Assembly: GCF_002906255.1 (NCBI RefSeq)
Contig: NZ_POTC01000035.1
Coordinates: 1 to 33,591 of the forward strand
Direction of reading: 5' to 3'
DNA from: Novacetimonas maltaceti
GTDB taxonomy: Bacteria > Pseudomonadota > Alphaproteobacteria > Acetobacterales > Acetobacteraceae
Length of the DNA: 33,591 nt
This document shows, piece by piece, positions 23,210-31,770 of the stretch. Each line of letters starts with the position of its first letter. The first letter of the stretch is position 1. Both the position numbers and the translations under genes were made by a program. The notes under the pieces were generated by a model. It had not been told where the DNA came from and did not search any database. It saw only the letters and a list, made by a program, of their open reading frames with translations.

Positions 23210-23220
23210 TATGGACCCCC

Positions 23221-23790
23221 ATGGCACGACCCAAGACGATCGACCGTGAAAAGGTGCTGGAATGCGCCGAACAGGTGGTGCAGCGTTCGGGCGCAAGCGC
23301 GCTGACGCTGGATGCCGTGGCGCGGCAGGCGGGCATTACCAAGGGCGGGCTGCAATACTGCTTCGGCAACAAGGATGACCTGATCGCAGCCCTTGTGGAA
23401 CGCTGGATCACGGCGTTCGACATGCAGGCGGCCCTGCATGGCGGGCCGGATGCCTCCCCCCTGGCGCGGGCACGGGCGTATGTGCGCGTGTGCAGCCAGA
23501 TCGACGATGCGACGCGCGCGCGCATGGCCGGGATGCTGGTGACGCTGCTGCAGTCACCGCGCCACCTGCAGCGCATCCGCCAGTGGTATGCCGGGTGGTT
23601 CGGCCTTGACCCCGCGACACCCGCCGGCGCGCACCCGGCGGAACAGGTACGCATCCGCACCCTGCTGTTCGCGGCGGAGGGTGCTTTCTTCCTGCGCAGC
23701 CTTGGCTTCATCGACATGGCGCAGGCACAATGGGACAGCGTGTTCGCGGACATCCAGACCCTGCTGTCCACCCCCGCACCGGCCATGTAG
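23221..23790 (+). CDS. TetR/AcrR family transcription regulator
   Basis: A 189-residue regulator with the N-terminal TetR helix-turn-helix (about residues 8-55): VLECAEQVVQRSGASALTLD, then VARQAGITKGGLQYCFGNKDDL, in which QYCFGNKDDL replaces the common YYHFxSKEdL. The rest is an alpha-helical ligand domain with no assigned ligand. It lies 61 bp upstream of the squalene-hopene cyclase gene on the same strand and is likely co-transcribed with it, perhaps regulating hopanoid synthesis. A strong operator-like dyad stands just before its start. Confidence 0.9.
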   Translation: MARPKTIDREKVLECAEQVVQRSGASALTLDAVARQAGITKGGLQYCFGNKDDLIAALVERWITAFDMQAALHGGPDASPLARARAYVRVCSQIDDATRARMAGMLVTLLQSPRHLQRIRQWYAGWFGLDPATPAGAHPAEQVRIRTLLFAAEGAFFLRSLGFIDMAQAQWDSVFADIQTLLSTPAPAM

Positions 23791-23851
23791 GGCCTTTGCC
23801 AACGTCCAGCCTTTTCTATTTCTTGCTATCTTGCACGGATATTTACAGACA

Positions 23852-25963
23852 ATGGATACGACAGGTCACTCCCCCTCTCCCGCCGCCCCTGCCGCCGCCA
23901 CGGGCGCGGACACCATGGTCATGGACCGGGGCCGCGCCGCCATCGCCCCGCTCATGGGGATGGGCAACAGCCTGACCCACGCCATCTCGTCGGCCTGCGA
24001 CTGGCTGATGGGACAGCAGAAGGCGGACGGGCACTGGGTCGGTTCTGTCGGGTCCAATGCCTCGATGGAGGCGGAATGGTGCCTGGCGCTGTGGTTCCTG
24101 GGGCTGGAGGACCATCCCCTGCGCCCGCGCCTGGGCAATGCGCTGCTGGAAATGCAGCGCGCCGACGGGTCATGGGGCGTGTACCATGGCGCGGGCAATG
24201 GCGACATCAACGCCACGGTGGAGGCATATGCCGCGCTGCGCTCGCTGGGTTATGCGGCGGACACGCCCGCGCTGGAACGCGCCGCGACATGGATCGCGCG
24301 CAAGGGGGGGCTGCGCAACATCCGCGTCTTCACCCGCTACTGGCTGGCGCTGATCGGGGAATGGCCGTGGGAGAAGACGCCCAACCTGCCGCCCGAAATC
24401 ATCTGGTTCCCCAACAAATTCGTCTTCTCCATCTACAACTTCGCCCAGTGGGCGCGCGCAACCCTGGTGCCGCTGGCGATCCTGTCGGCGCGCAGGCCCA
24501 GCCGCCCGCTGCGCCCCGACGACCGGCTTGACGCGCTGTTCCCCGAGGGGAGGACCCACTTCGACTATACCCTGCCGAAGAAGGAAGGCGTGGACCTGTG
24601 GTCCACCTTCTTCCGCAGCACGGACAAGGGCCTGCACTGGCTGCAGAGCAAGGTCCTGCGCCGCAGCACGGTGCGCGAGGCGGCGATCCGCCACATGCTG
24701 GAATGGATCATCCGCCACCAGGACGCGGACGGCGCGTGGGGCGGCATCCAGCCGCCATGGGTGTACGGCCTGATGGCCCTGCATGGGGAGGATTACCAGT
24801 TGCACCACCCCGTCATGGCCAAGGGTCTGGCGGCGCTGGACGATCCGGGCTGGCGCCATGACCGGGGCGATGCATCGTGGGTTCAGGCGACCAACAGCCC
24901 GGTGTGGGATACGATGCTGGCGCTGATGGCGCTGCACGACGCGGGGGCGGAAGACCGCTACACCCCGGAAATGGACCGCGCGCTGGACTGGCTGCTGGCG
25001 CGGCAGGTGCGCGTGCGCGGCGACTGGTCCATCAAGCTGCCGGATGTCGAACCCGGCGGGTGGGCGTTCGAATATGCCAACGACCGTTACCCCGACACGG
25101 ACGACACCGCCGTCGCACTGATCGCGCTGGCCCCGTGCCGCAACCGCCCGGAATGGAAGAAGAAGGGCGTGGACGCCGCCATTGACCGTGCGGTCAACTG
25201 GCTGGTGGCGATGCAGAGCGAATGCGGCGGATGGGGCGCGTTCGACAAGGACAACAACCGCAGCCTGCTGTCGAAGATCCCGTTCTGCGACTTTGGCGAG
25301 GCGCTGGACCCGCCGTCGGTCGACGTGACGGCGCATATCCTCGAGGCGTTCGGCCTGCTGGGCCTGCCGCGCGACATGCCCGCGATCCAGCGCGGCCTGG
25401 CCTATGTCCGGGCGGAGCAGGACCCCGCCGGCCCGTGGTTCGGGCGCTGGGGCGTGAACTATGTCTATGGCACGGGCGCGGTCCTGCCCGCCCTTGCCGC
25501 GATTGGCGAGGACATGACCCAGCCCTACATCACCCGCGCGTGCGACTGGCTGCTGGCGCACCAGCAGGAGGACGGCGGCTGGGGCGAAACCTGCGCGTCG
25601 TACATGGACCCGTCCGCCATCGGGCGGGGGCAGACCACCGCGTCGCAGACGGCGTGGGCGCTGATGGGCCTGATCGCGGCGAACCGCAAACAGGACTATC
25701 CCGCGATCGCGCGCGGCTGCCGCTACCTGATCGACAGCCAGCAGCCCGACGGCAGCTGGCACGAGGAGGAGTTCACCGGCACCGGCTTCCCCGGATACGG
25801 GGTGGGCCAGACCATCAGGCTCGACGATCCGATGCTGACCAAGCGCCTGTCACAGGGCGCGGAACTGTCGCGCGCGTTCATGCTGCGGTATGACCTGTAC
25901 CGCCAGTTGTTCCCCATCATGGCCCTGAGCCGCGCCGCACGCCTGATGAAGGCGGCGGGGTGA
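23852..25963 (+). CDS. shc: Squalene-hopene cyclase
   Basis: A 703-residue membrane-associated cyclase that turns squalene into hopene (and hopanol), the first step of hopanoid synthesis. Diagnostic features: the catalytic DTDDTA motif at 415-420 (DXDDTA, supplying the general acid), several QW motifs such as QEDGGWGE and QQPDGSW, and the conserved region WFGRWGVNYVYGTGAVLPAL. Length is at the long end of the family (most are 630-690), with extra residues at the N-terminus (Pro/Ala-rich first 20). The ATG at 23852 is the first in-frame start after the tetR stop; an upstream reading would overlap tetR. A strong terminator follows at 25999. Acetic acid bacteria are rich in hopanoids, which supports alcohol and acid tolerance; this is established for the group. 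Confidence 0.97.
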   Translation: MDTTGHSPSPAAPAAATGADTMVMDRGRAAIAPLMGMGNSLTHAISSACDWLMGQQKADGHWVGSVGSNASMEAEWCLALWFLGLEDHPLRPRLGNALLEMQRADGSWGVYHGAGNGDINATVEAYAALRSLGYAADTPALERAATWIARKGGLRNIRVFTRYWLALIGEWPWEKTPNLPPEIIWFPNKFVFSIYNFAQWARATLVPLAILSARRPSRPLRPDDRLDALFPEGRTHFDYTLPKKEGVDLWSTFFRSTDKGLHWLQSKVLRRSTVREAAIRHMLEWIIRHQDADGAWGGIQPPWVYGLMALHGEDYQLHHPVMAKGLAALDDPGWRHDRGDASWVQATNSPVWDTMLALMALHDAGAEDRYTPEMDRALDWLLARQVRVRGDWSIKLPDVEPGGWAFEYANDRYPDTDDTAVALIALAPCRNRPEWKKKGVDAAIDRAVNWLVAMQSECGGWGAFDKDNNRSLLSKIPFCDFGEALDPPSVDVTAHILEAFGLLGLPRDMPAIQRGLAYVRAEQDPAGPWFGRWGVNYVYGTGAVLPALAAIGEDMTQPYITRACDWLLAHQQEDGGWGETCASYMDPSAIGRGQTTASQTAWALMGLIAANRKQDYPAIARGCRYLIDSQQPDGSWHEEEFTGTGFPGYGVGQTIRLDDPMLTKRLSQGAELSRAFMLRYDLYRQLFPIMALSRAARLMKAAG

Positions 25964-25980
25964 GGTGAGGTGAGGTGAGG
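25961..25980 (+). repeat. (TGAGG)4 pentanucleotide repeat at shc stop
   Basis: Four TGAGG copies start exactly with the shc stop codon, followed by another TGA. Because each unit holds TGA and the period is five, stop codons occur in all three frames; the protein end cannot change by slippage. Confidence 0.9.
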
Positions 25981-25998
25981 TGACGGAGGTTCCCGGGT

Positions 25999-26021
25999 GC
26001 CGCCCTGTTTGAAAGGGCGGC
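25999..26021 (+). terminator. Rho-independent-type terminator after shc
   Basis: GCCGCCCT and AGGGCGGC form a perfect 8-bp GC-rich stem with a 7-base loop, followed by ATTCTTTTTG. It lies 36 bp after the shc stop. The element from 25995 to 26045 is also a reverse-orientation relative of the second repeat family (33134-33212). Confidence 0.8.
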
Positions 26022-26150
26022 ATTCTTTTTGAAGCTTTTGAAACGGACATCGTCACTGACAATGGAGTGATGGCGTCCGGCCCGGCTTGTCGTTTCACAC
26101 CGTCATGATAGCGTACCGTCTGGCCTAAAGATTTCAGGGAAAGCAGGGTA

Positions 26151-27455
26151 ATGGAGAACGGGCGGGCGCTTTCCGTGAAGGAAAAGATGGCCTACGGCTG
26201 TGGTGATGCCGCATCCAACATGATGTGGGGCATGACGTCCTCCTACCTGATGTATTATTACACCGATATCTATGGCCTGCCGCTGGTGGCCGTATCGTGG
26301 ATATTGCTGGTGGCGCGTGTCGTGGATGCTTTCTGCGATCCGGCCATCGGCTATGCTGTTGACCGGATCGGCGGGATGATCGTGCCACGCCTGATCCGCG
26401 CCCTTGCCATTCCCTTTGGCCTGACGGGTTTCCTGTGCTTTCTGGCCCTGCCGCTTTCGCCCACGGGGAAAATCCTGTGGGCTGGCGCGACCTATATCGT
26501 GTTCGGTGCCATCTATTCGTGCATCAATACGCCCTATGGTGCGCTGGCCGTCATGATGAGCCGCTCCGCCACAGGGCGCGTTGGCCTCAATGCATTCCGC
26601 ATGATGGGGTGCCAGGCCGGGTCGCTGCTTGTGGCGCTGCTGACCATTCCTGCCATCACCTGGCTGGGCGGGGGCGACAGCGCGGCGCAGCACCGCTATG
26701 GCATAGCGGTCTATGTGCTGGCCCTGTCGGTTCTGGGCAGCCTGCTGTGGCTGTGCGTGGCGCGCGGCTGTACCGTGCGGCATCCGCCCGTACCGGTTCG
26801 GCAGGACCTTGTGGTCACGCTGCGCCATCTTCTGGGGAACCGGCGATGGGTGCTGAGCAACCTTCTCGCATTCTTCTATTTCGTGGGGCAGGCGGCCCTG
26901 TTCGGGTTTGCCCTGTATTACGCCCGCGTCATCCTGGGCGGTACGGAGCAGTTGGGCGCCAACATCATTACCTTCATCACCGTGCTGCTGTTTGCGGGCG
27001 TGCCTGCGTGCCTTCCCCTTGCCCGGCGGGTGGGAACCGTCCGCAGCGGGATCATATGCCTGATCGCGCAGGGGGCGGCCTATCTGGCGATGGCTGTGGC
27101 GGGGGCGTCCATGACCGGCTTTTTCCTGGCCGTGGCCCTGCTGGCGCTGGCGCAGGGCGTGATGTCGCCGCTCTATTACACCTTGCTGGCGGATGCCGTG
27201 GATGATGGCGATCCACGGACCTCGACCGGGTCGGCGGGCCTTGCATATTCGATCAATACATGGGTCACGAAGCTGGCGATGGGACTGACCGGCTTCGTCC
27301 TGGCGCAGTTCCTGTCACAGGGCCATTACGTCGAGGGTGGGGTGACGCAACCACCGGGCCTGTCGTTGTGGATCATGGCCGGATTTGTCTGGCTGCCGCT
27401 GGGGGCCGTCTGCCTGCAGGCGCTGTGCCTTCTGGCATGGCACAACAGGGGCTGA
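26151..27455 (+). CDS. GPH (glycoside-pentoside-hexuronide):cation symporter, MFS-like
   Basis: A 434-residue transporter with about 12 helices. Family features include KEKMAYGCGDAASNMMW at residues 10-26, the YTDIYGLP loop and D-A-F-C-D-P-x-x-G-Y-A-V-D-R at about 60-75 in helix 2 to loop 2-3, the cation-site region of the MelB family. It probably brings in a sugar or glycoside with Na+ or H+; the sugar is unknown. ATG at 26151 preceded by AGGGTA, with CAGGGAAAGCAGGG slightly further upstream. It sits downstream of the shc terminator. The nearby DUF1275 protein and periplasmic aldose epimerase suggest a sugar theme. Confidence 0.87.
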   Translation: MENGRALSVKEKMAYGCGDAASNMMWGMTSSYLMYYYTDIYGLPLVAVSWILLVARVVDAFCDPAIGYAVDRIGGMIVPRLIRALAIPFGLTGFLCFLALPLSPTGKILWAGATYIVFGAIYSCINTPYGALAVMMSRSATGRVGLNAFRMMGCQAGSLLVALLTIPAITWLGGGDSAAQHRYGIAVYVLALSVLGSLLWLCVARGCTVRHPPVPVRQDLVVTLRHLLGNRRWVLSNLLAFFYFVGQAALFGFALYYARVILGGTEQLGANIITFITVLLFAGVPACLPLARRVGTVRSGIICLIAQGAAYLAMAVAGASMTGFFLAVALLALAQGVMSPLYYTLLADAVDDGDPRTSTGSAGLAYSINTWVTKLAMGLTGFVLAQFLSQGHYVEGGVTQPPGLSLWIMAGFVWLPLGAVCLQALCLLAWHNRG

Positions 27456-27531
27456 ACAGTGTGCTGAACCGGGCCTGTTATGCGCTCGGATGGACCGTAA
27501 CCAGACCATTCCCCCCTTCCCGTCCTGCCAC

Positions 27532-28239
27532 CTACCCACGCGACAGCGCCCCCGGCAGGGCAAGGCAGGCCAGAAGCCCCGCCAGCAGCACAAGCAGCAG
27601 CCCCGACCACCAGCCATACAGGAAGGCCCCGCCAACACCGCCCAGCGTGAAGGACACGACGATTGCGGCATGCAGGCCCAGCCTCTCACGCGTGCCGGCC
27701 CGCCGGTCCGGGCCGACCGGGTGAAAGAACGCATCCAGCCAGTCCGCCAGTTCCAGCCCCACATCGGTCAGCATGCCCGTCATATGGGTGGTGCGGACAC
27801 GCGCGCCCGAAATACGCGTGACCGTGGCGTTCTGAAGCCCCATGAGGAAGCTCAGCCCATAGGCCAGCATCGGGCCGCGCGGCTGGAGTGGGGACAGCAG
27901 GTCCACCGCCCCCAGCAGCCCGAGCAGGCAGGCCTCCAGAAGGATGCTGCGGGCATAGATCGACGGCACGCGGCGACGCCGCCCCGCATTGACCAGCAGC
28001 GCCGACAGCACCGCGCCGGCGACAAAGGCCACGACCAGGCCACAGCAGGACAGGACCGTCGCCATGCGGCCTTCATGCAGGCCGTTCGCCAGGGCGGAGA
28101 CATTTCCGGTCATGTTGGCCGAATAATAACCGACGGCAAGGAACCCGGCGGCGTTCACCGCACCGGCAATCGCCGCCAGCGAACACCCCAGGCGTCGGTC
28201 GATGATGGCGTTGCGCTCCTCCCCTTCATGAACAAGCAC
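27532..28239 (-). CDS. DUF1275 (YoaK) family membrane protein
   Basis: A 235-residue polytopic protein with about six hydrophobic segments. The segment AGAVNAAGFLAVGYYSANMTGNVS at about 20-45 with NMTGN is the DUF1275 hallmark; a second, THMTGMLTD, follows at about 135-145. No substrate is known. The start is taken as GTG at 28239, because GGAGG precedes it by 4-5 bases; a longer reading upstream has no family support. Convergent with the symporter gene (76 bp between stops) and divergent from the aldose epimerase gene. Confidence 0.83.
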   Translation of the reverse strand: MLVHEGEERNAIIDRRLGCSLAAIAGAVNAAGFLAVGYYSANMTGNVSALANGLHEGRMATVLSCCGLVVAFVAGAVLSALLVNAGRRRRVPSIYARSILLEACLLGLLGAVDLLSPLQPRGPMLAYGLSFLMGLQNATVTRISGARVRTTHMTGMLTDVGLELADWLDAFFHPVGPDRRAGTRERLGLHAAIVVSFTLGGVGGAFLYGWWSGLLLVLLAGLLACLALPGALSRG

Positions 28240-28475
28240 CCGCCCCTCCCGCTTTCGCCAGTTCCGACCGGGGGCAGCGTAACAGCCACCGCTTCGTGCA
28301 ACAAAATTCCGGCTTCGTGACTGCGTCGGGGACACCGCCCGGCCCGACATCCCGCGCCACGGTGCCATGCGTGCGGCGCGGGGCGTGGCGGTTGCCCCGG
28401 CGGCCGGGCGGCGGCATGATCCCGGGTGGGCGCCATGCCGCGCCATCCCCCTGACATTGCAGGATATCCCCCGCC

Positions 28476-29669
28476 ATGGCTTCCCCGTTGCGTCCCTTCT
28501 GCCTGATGCTTGCGGCCCTTGTACCGATGGTGGGGGGCCTGTCCGCGGCACGGGCCGCGCCCGCCCGCACGGGCGCCGTCAGTTTCGAACGCGCGCCCTT
28601 CGGCACCACCGACGATGGCCGCGCGGTGGAGCAGTTCACCCTGCGCAACGCCCATGGCGTCAGCGTGCGGTTCATGACCTATGGCGGCACCATCACCGCG
28701 ATCGAGACCCCGGACCGCCATGGCGACATCCGTGACGTGGTCCTCGGCTTTCCCACGCTGTCGGGCTACACCCATGACAGCGCGCGCGGCGGGCTGTTCT
28801 TTGGCGCGATCGTCGGGCGCTATGCCAACCGGCTGGCGCGCGGGACGTTTTCGCTGCAGGGCCACACCTATCACGTTCCCATCACCGCGCCGCCCAACGC
28901 GCTCCATGGCGGCACCAAGGGGTTCGACAAGCAGGTCTGGACCTTCGAGGGCGAAAGCACCGACGCCCATGGCGCCAGCGTCACGCTGGGACTGGTCAGT
29001 CCCGATGGCGACCAGGGCTTTCCCGGCACGCTGCATGTGCATGTGACCTACCGGCTGGATGACACCGATACCTTCAGCCTGCATTACACCGCGACGACCG
29101 ACCGGCCCACGGTGCTGAACCTGACCAACCACAGCTATTTCAACCTTGCGGGCGAAGGCAGCGGCAGCATCGAAAACCACGTCCTGCGCATCAATGCCGA
29201 TACCTTCACCCCCACGGACGCGACCTCCATCCCGCTGGGGCCGATCGCCTCCGTCGCGGGCACGCCACTGGATTTCCGCACGCCCCACCGCATCGGCGAT
29301 CACCTGCGCGATAACGACCCGCAGATCATGTATGCCCGCGGTTATGACCAGAACTGGATCATCAACGGCCCCGCCGGGACGACGCCGCGCCTTGCGGCAC
29401 AGGTCAGCGACCCGGCATCGGGCCGCACGATGGAGGTCTGGACCACGCAGCCGGGATTGCAGGTCTATACCTCCAACTCGCTTGACGGGGCCTATGCCGG
29501 GGTGTCGGGCCGCGCCTATCGCCAGACCGACGCCGTCGCGTTCGAGGCCGAGCATTTCCCTGACTCCCCCAACCATCCCGACTTCCCCACCACCGAACTC
29601 CGCCCCGGCCAGACGTTTGACCAGACGACCCTCTACCGCTTTGGCGTCAGCGGGGCGAAAGGCCGCTGA
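28476..29669 (+). CDS. galM: Aldose 1-epimerase (mutarotase), periplasmic
   Basis: A 397-residue enzyme that interconverts the alpha and beta anomers of aldoses. A signal peptide (residues about 1-27, ending ARA-AP) places it in the periplasm, unlike the cytoplasmic GalM of enterics. Family motifs: YGGTI at 69-73, GRYANRLARG, NALHGG with His144, LTNHSYFNL with His219, the YDQNW Asp291 and the catalytic Glu357 in FEAEHFPDSPN. ATG has AGGA about 9 bases upstream. In acetic acid bacteria periplasmic sugar oxidation by membrane-bound dehydrogenases depends on the anomer, which offers a rationale for the location. This last point is inference. Confidence 0.94.
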   Translation: MASPLRPFCLMLAALVPMVGGLSAARAAPARTGAVSFERAPFGTTDDGRAVEQFTLRNAHGVSVRFMTYGGTITAIETPDRHGDIRDVVLGFPTLSGYTHDSARGGLFFGAIVGRYANRLARGTFSLQGHTYHVPITAPPNALHGGTKGFDKQVWTFEGESTDAHGASVTLGLVSPDGDQGFPGTLHVHVTYRLDDTDTFSLHYTATTDRPTVLNLTNHSYFNLAGEGSGSIENHVLRINADTFTPTDATSIPLGPIASVAGTPLDFRTPHRIGDHLRDNDPQIMYARGYDQNWIINGPAGTTPRLAAQVSDPASGRTMEVWTTQPGLQVYTSNSLDGAYAGVSGRAYRQTDAVAFEAEHFPDSPNHPDFPTTELRPGQTFDQTTLYRFGVSGAKGR

Positions 29670-29785
29670 GCCACGCCACAGGGCGCCCCGAACCGGGAAA
29701 CGGCCCCGTTTCGCCGCAGGACGCCCTTTTCTTTTGCCCGCGCGTGTCTAAATAGATCACCAGAACGTGAGCATAAGGAAGATTC

Positions 29786-29974
29786 ATGATGTGGACAGGC
29801 ATGGCACGCATGGTGTGCGTCGCGGGACTTCTGGTGGGGTTGGGAGCCTGCGCGTCACGCCAGCCGCCCAGTGACCCCAGCCAGAGCGGCGGCGTGGGTG
29901 GCATGACCGGGTCCCCCGGTCAGGATGATAGCTCCGACGGGCCGGGCGGTTCCGGCGGGCCGGGCATGGGCTGA
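29786..29974 (+). CDS. Small Gly/Ser-rich lipoprotein
   Basis: A 62-residue lipoprotein: lipobox LGAC at residues 19-22, after MMWTGMARMVCVAGLLVG. The mature 41 residues are Gly, Ser, Asp and Pro rich with no obvious fold, suggesting a short tethered spacer. AAGGAAG precedes the ATG by 5 bases. Alternative start at Met2. It lies between the epimerase gene and repeat array J. Function unknown. Confidence 0.65.
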   Translation: MMWTGMARMVCVAGLLVGLGACASRQPPSDPSQSGGVGGMTGSPGQDDSSDGPGGSGGPGMG

Positions 29975-29979
29975 GGCCG

Positions 29980-30200
29980 CCGATGGCCTCAGGGGCTTCG
30001 CCCCCGAACCCCCACCAAAGGGTATTACCCTTTGGAAACCATGACTTCTAAACGAATCAGGGTGCAGGGAGCGCGCTCCCTGCCGGGTCCGGGCAGCGCC
30101 CGGGTATCTCATGCGCCGACGCCCTCAGGGGCTTCGCCCCCGAACCCCCACCAAAGGGCATTGCCCTTTGGAAACCATGACTTTTAAGCGAATCAGGGGG
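29980..30200 (+). repeat. Structured repeat array J (about 1.7 units, forward)
   Basis: Starts 6 bp after the stop codon of the small lipoprotein gene with CGATGGCCTCAGGGGCTTCGCCCC and contains CAGGGAGCGCGCTCCCTG, then a second unit that stops after AATCAGGGGG. Hairpin 1 here has the loop TTC in both units rather than GTT. Confidence 0.88.
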
Positions 30201-30211
30201 CTAGGCGGGGC

Positions 30212-30712
30212 TTATCGACGTTTGGTCGTGGTTTTTTCGGGCAGGGCGAGCCAGCGGATCCGGGCGTCGCGCAGTTCGAAATTACGCTTGCCCTGCACGC
30301 CCATATCCCCGAACGGGTCATAGACGATGCCGGTCACTTCCGCCTTGCACTGCGGGCGCATGCCGGTATCGCCGCACATCTGCTGCGCCTTTTCCGACGA
30401 TGCGGCCTCCAGCGACGTGCCATCCAGCGGCACGCTGCCGTTCCAGTTCACGCTGCCGGGCAGGTCGTCGATACGGAATGCCGCGCATGCCGCGCCCCCC
30501 ATGTTGGCCGACGCGATATAGCAGGTCAGCGTCACGCGCTTGCCCACCAGCGACGGCCCCTGCGACAGCAGGGTCGGCACGTCCATGACAGGCGTCGGGG
30601 CGGCCGGGGCGGCATGGCGGGCGGCGGCATGGGCCATGCCGGACGTCATGGCGCACAGGGCGGACGCGGCCACCGCCGCCCGCCATGCACGCCCATGAAA
30701 CACTCGATTCAC
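30212..30712 (-). CDS. Periplasmic OB-fold-like protein
   Basis: A 166-residue exported protein. The GTG at 30712 is selected: GGAGG stands 9 bases upstream, and the following residues make a credible signal peptide ending near MAHAA (about residue 30). The mature part has SLVGKRVTLTCYIAS, later CKAEVTGIVYDPFGD and FELRDARIRWLALPE, a pattern of beta strands like small bacterial OB-fold proteins. Three or four Cys could form disulfides. An alternative GTG is at 30703. No specific family assigned; OB-fold is inferred by eye. No operon partner is clear; the gene at 30847-31482 lies upstream on the same strand. Confidence 0.6.
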   Translation of the reverse strand: MNRVFHGRAWRAAVAASALCAMTSGMAHAAARHAAPAAPTPVMDVPTLLSQGPSLVGKRVTLTCYIASANMGGAACAAFRIDDLPGSVNWNGSVPLDGTSLEAASSEKAQQMCGDTGMRPQCKAEVTGIVYDPFGDMGVQGKRNFELRDARIRWLALPEKTTTKRR

Positions 30713-30846
30713 CTTTGTGGTCCTCCGTGGGGTGGATGCTCTGATGGGCGGGATTTTTTCCCATCCCATCCGCATTGTCACCACGGGGCGGGGGGCAGGC
30801 TGTCATGCACTGGTCGCGGTGCGGGGATGCGGCCTGCCCCCTCTCC

Positions 30847-31482
30847 TCAGAACGGGCTGCTATGGTTGTCGGGCGCGTGGCCAAGGTCCGCGAAGTGGTT
30901 GGTTTCCGCACAGCCACGGAAACGGTCCAGCACCGGCGCGCTGCCGTTGAGCGTCATATTGACCACCGTGCGCGTGCCATATTCCACCGTCGCCTGCTGC
31001 CCGCGCTCCATTTCATTGAGCAGCGCGGCCATTTCCTTCGGCTTCAGGTCCACCGACAGCGTCGTCGCGTCGTTGGCCTGCATGTGGAAGACATGCTGGT
31101 ACGCACCGATGCGCACCGTCATGTCCCCGGTGGAGCCGGGCGTCAGCGTCCAGTGGTCGTCCGCGCTGCGCATCTGCAGCGAATCGGCATCGGCCCGGAC
31201 CATCAGCACCTCGTTCTCCGCGCCTGCGATGCACAGGTCGGTATGCAGGCCGTGGTCGGGGGAATGGTGGATGGCCACCCACCCGTCATGCCGTTCGTCA
31301 ATGGTCATGGCCGGGGCGGGCGGGGGCTGCGTGTCGGGCGTGGCCAGGGCCTGGCGCGCGCCGGCAGGGGCATGCGCCCACTGCGTGCTGTCCTGCACCT
31401 GCCCCGCGTCCTGCGCGTGGGCCATGGCCGGCAGCGTGGCCATGGCCACGGCCCCGGCGATAAGGAACTGATATATCTTCAC
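30847..31482 (-). CDS. Secreted protein of unknown function
   Basis: A 211-residue protein with a signal peptide (MKIYQFLIAGAVAMATLPAM, cut near AHA-QD at about 23). A Gln/Pro-rich linker follows, then a beta-rich domain with HDGWVAIHHSPDHGLHTDLC and an end region LKPKEMAALLNEMERGQQ, and TLNGSAPVLDRFRGCAE whose Cys probably pairs with the Cys of DLC. Such C-terminal motifs are common to periplasmic proteins in Acetobacteraceae, with unknown roles. The start is GTG at 31482, without a good ribosome site. It lies upstream of, and on the same strand as, the OB-fold-like gene 135 bp away. Confidence 0.65.
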   Translation of the reverse strand: MKIYQFLIAGAVAMATLPAMAHAQDAGQVQDSTQWAHAPAGARQALATPDTQPPPAPAMTIDERHDGWVAIHHSPDHGLHTDLCIAGAENEVLMVRADADSLQMRSADDHWTLTPGSTGDMTVRIGAYQHVFHMQANDATTLSVDLKPKEMAALLNEMERGQQATVEYGTRTVVNMTLNGSAPVLDRFRGCAETNHFADLGHAPDNHSSPF

Positions 31483-31578
31483 TTTGCAACAATCCCGTAG
31501 TTGCGACCCATAAGGTTGACCCGGTCACGCCATCCCGGCGCGTCCGGCGATGGCAACGCCTGTCCCCGCACTGGCGAC

Positions 31579-31595
31579 GTGACATATATTGTCAC
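31579..31595. promoter_or_regulatory. Palindrome GTGACATATATTGTCAC
   Basis: Six-base arms GTGACA/TGTCAC around TATAT, in the intergenic space upstream of both the minus-strand secreted-protein gene and the plus-strand small gene at 31771. It looks like an operator for a dimeric regulator. TTTATATTGACG follows at once. Confidence 0.5.
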
Positions 31596-31770
31596 TTTAT
31601 ATTGACGAAAAAAGGGCATAGGCATGGTGGTGCCTGCTGCCGTGGTGTTTTATATGCGACATGCCACCTTATGCGTGTGGCCTGTAAAACCTGACATAGC
31701 ATCATGTCCTGATCCGGGGGCAATGCAGGGTTGCCATATTGTGAACGTATTTTGGTCATGATTTTATGGC

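Noticed and set aside
24170-25762. Long antisense frame (530 codons) within shc
   Set aside because: GC-rich genes leave long open frames on the other strand; shc is certain and no family fits the antisense protein, which is Arg/Gln/His-rich.
28155-29576. Antisense frame of 473 codons over galM
   Set aside because: The galM reading is well supported by motifs; the opposite frame has codon-shadow composition.
29697-29712. Hairpin after galM (GAAACGG/CCGTTTC) as a terminator
   Set aside because: No T-run follows closely; the T-rich part is 16 bases further on.
31624-31758. 44-codon ORF between the minus-strand secreted-protein gene and the small gene at 31771
   Set aside because: No ribosome site and no convincing composition; likely chance.
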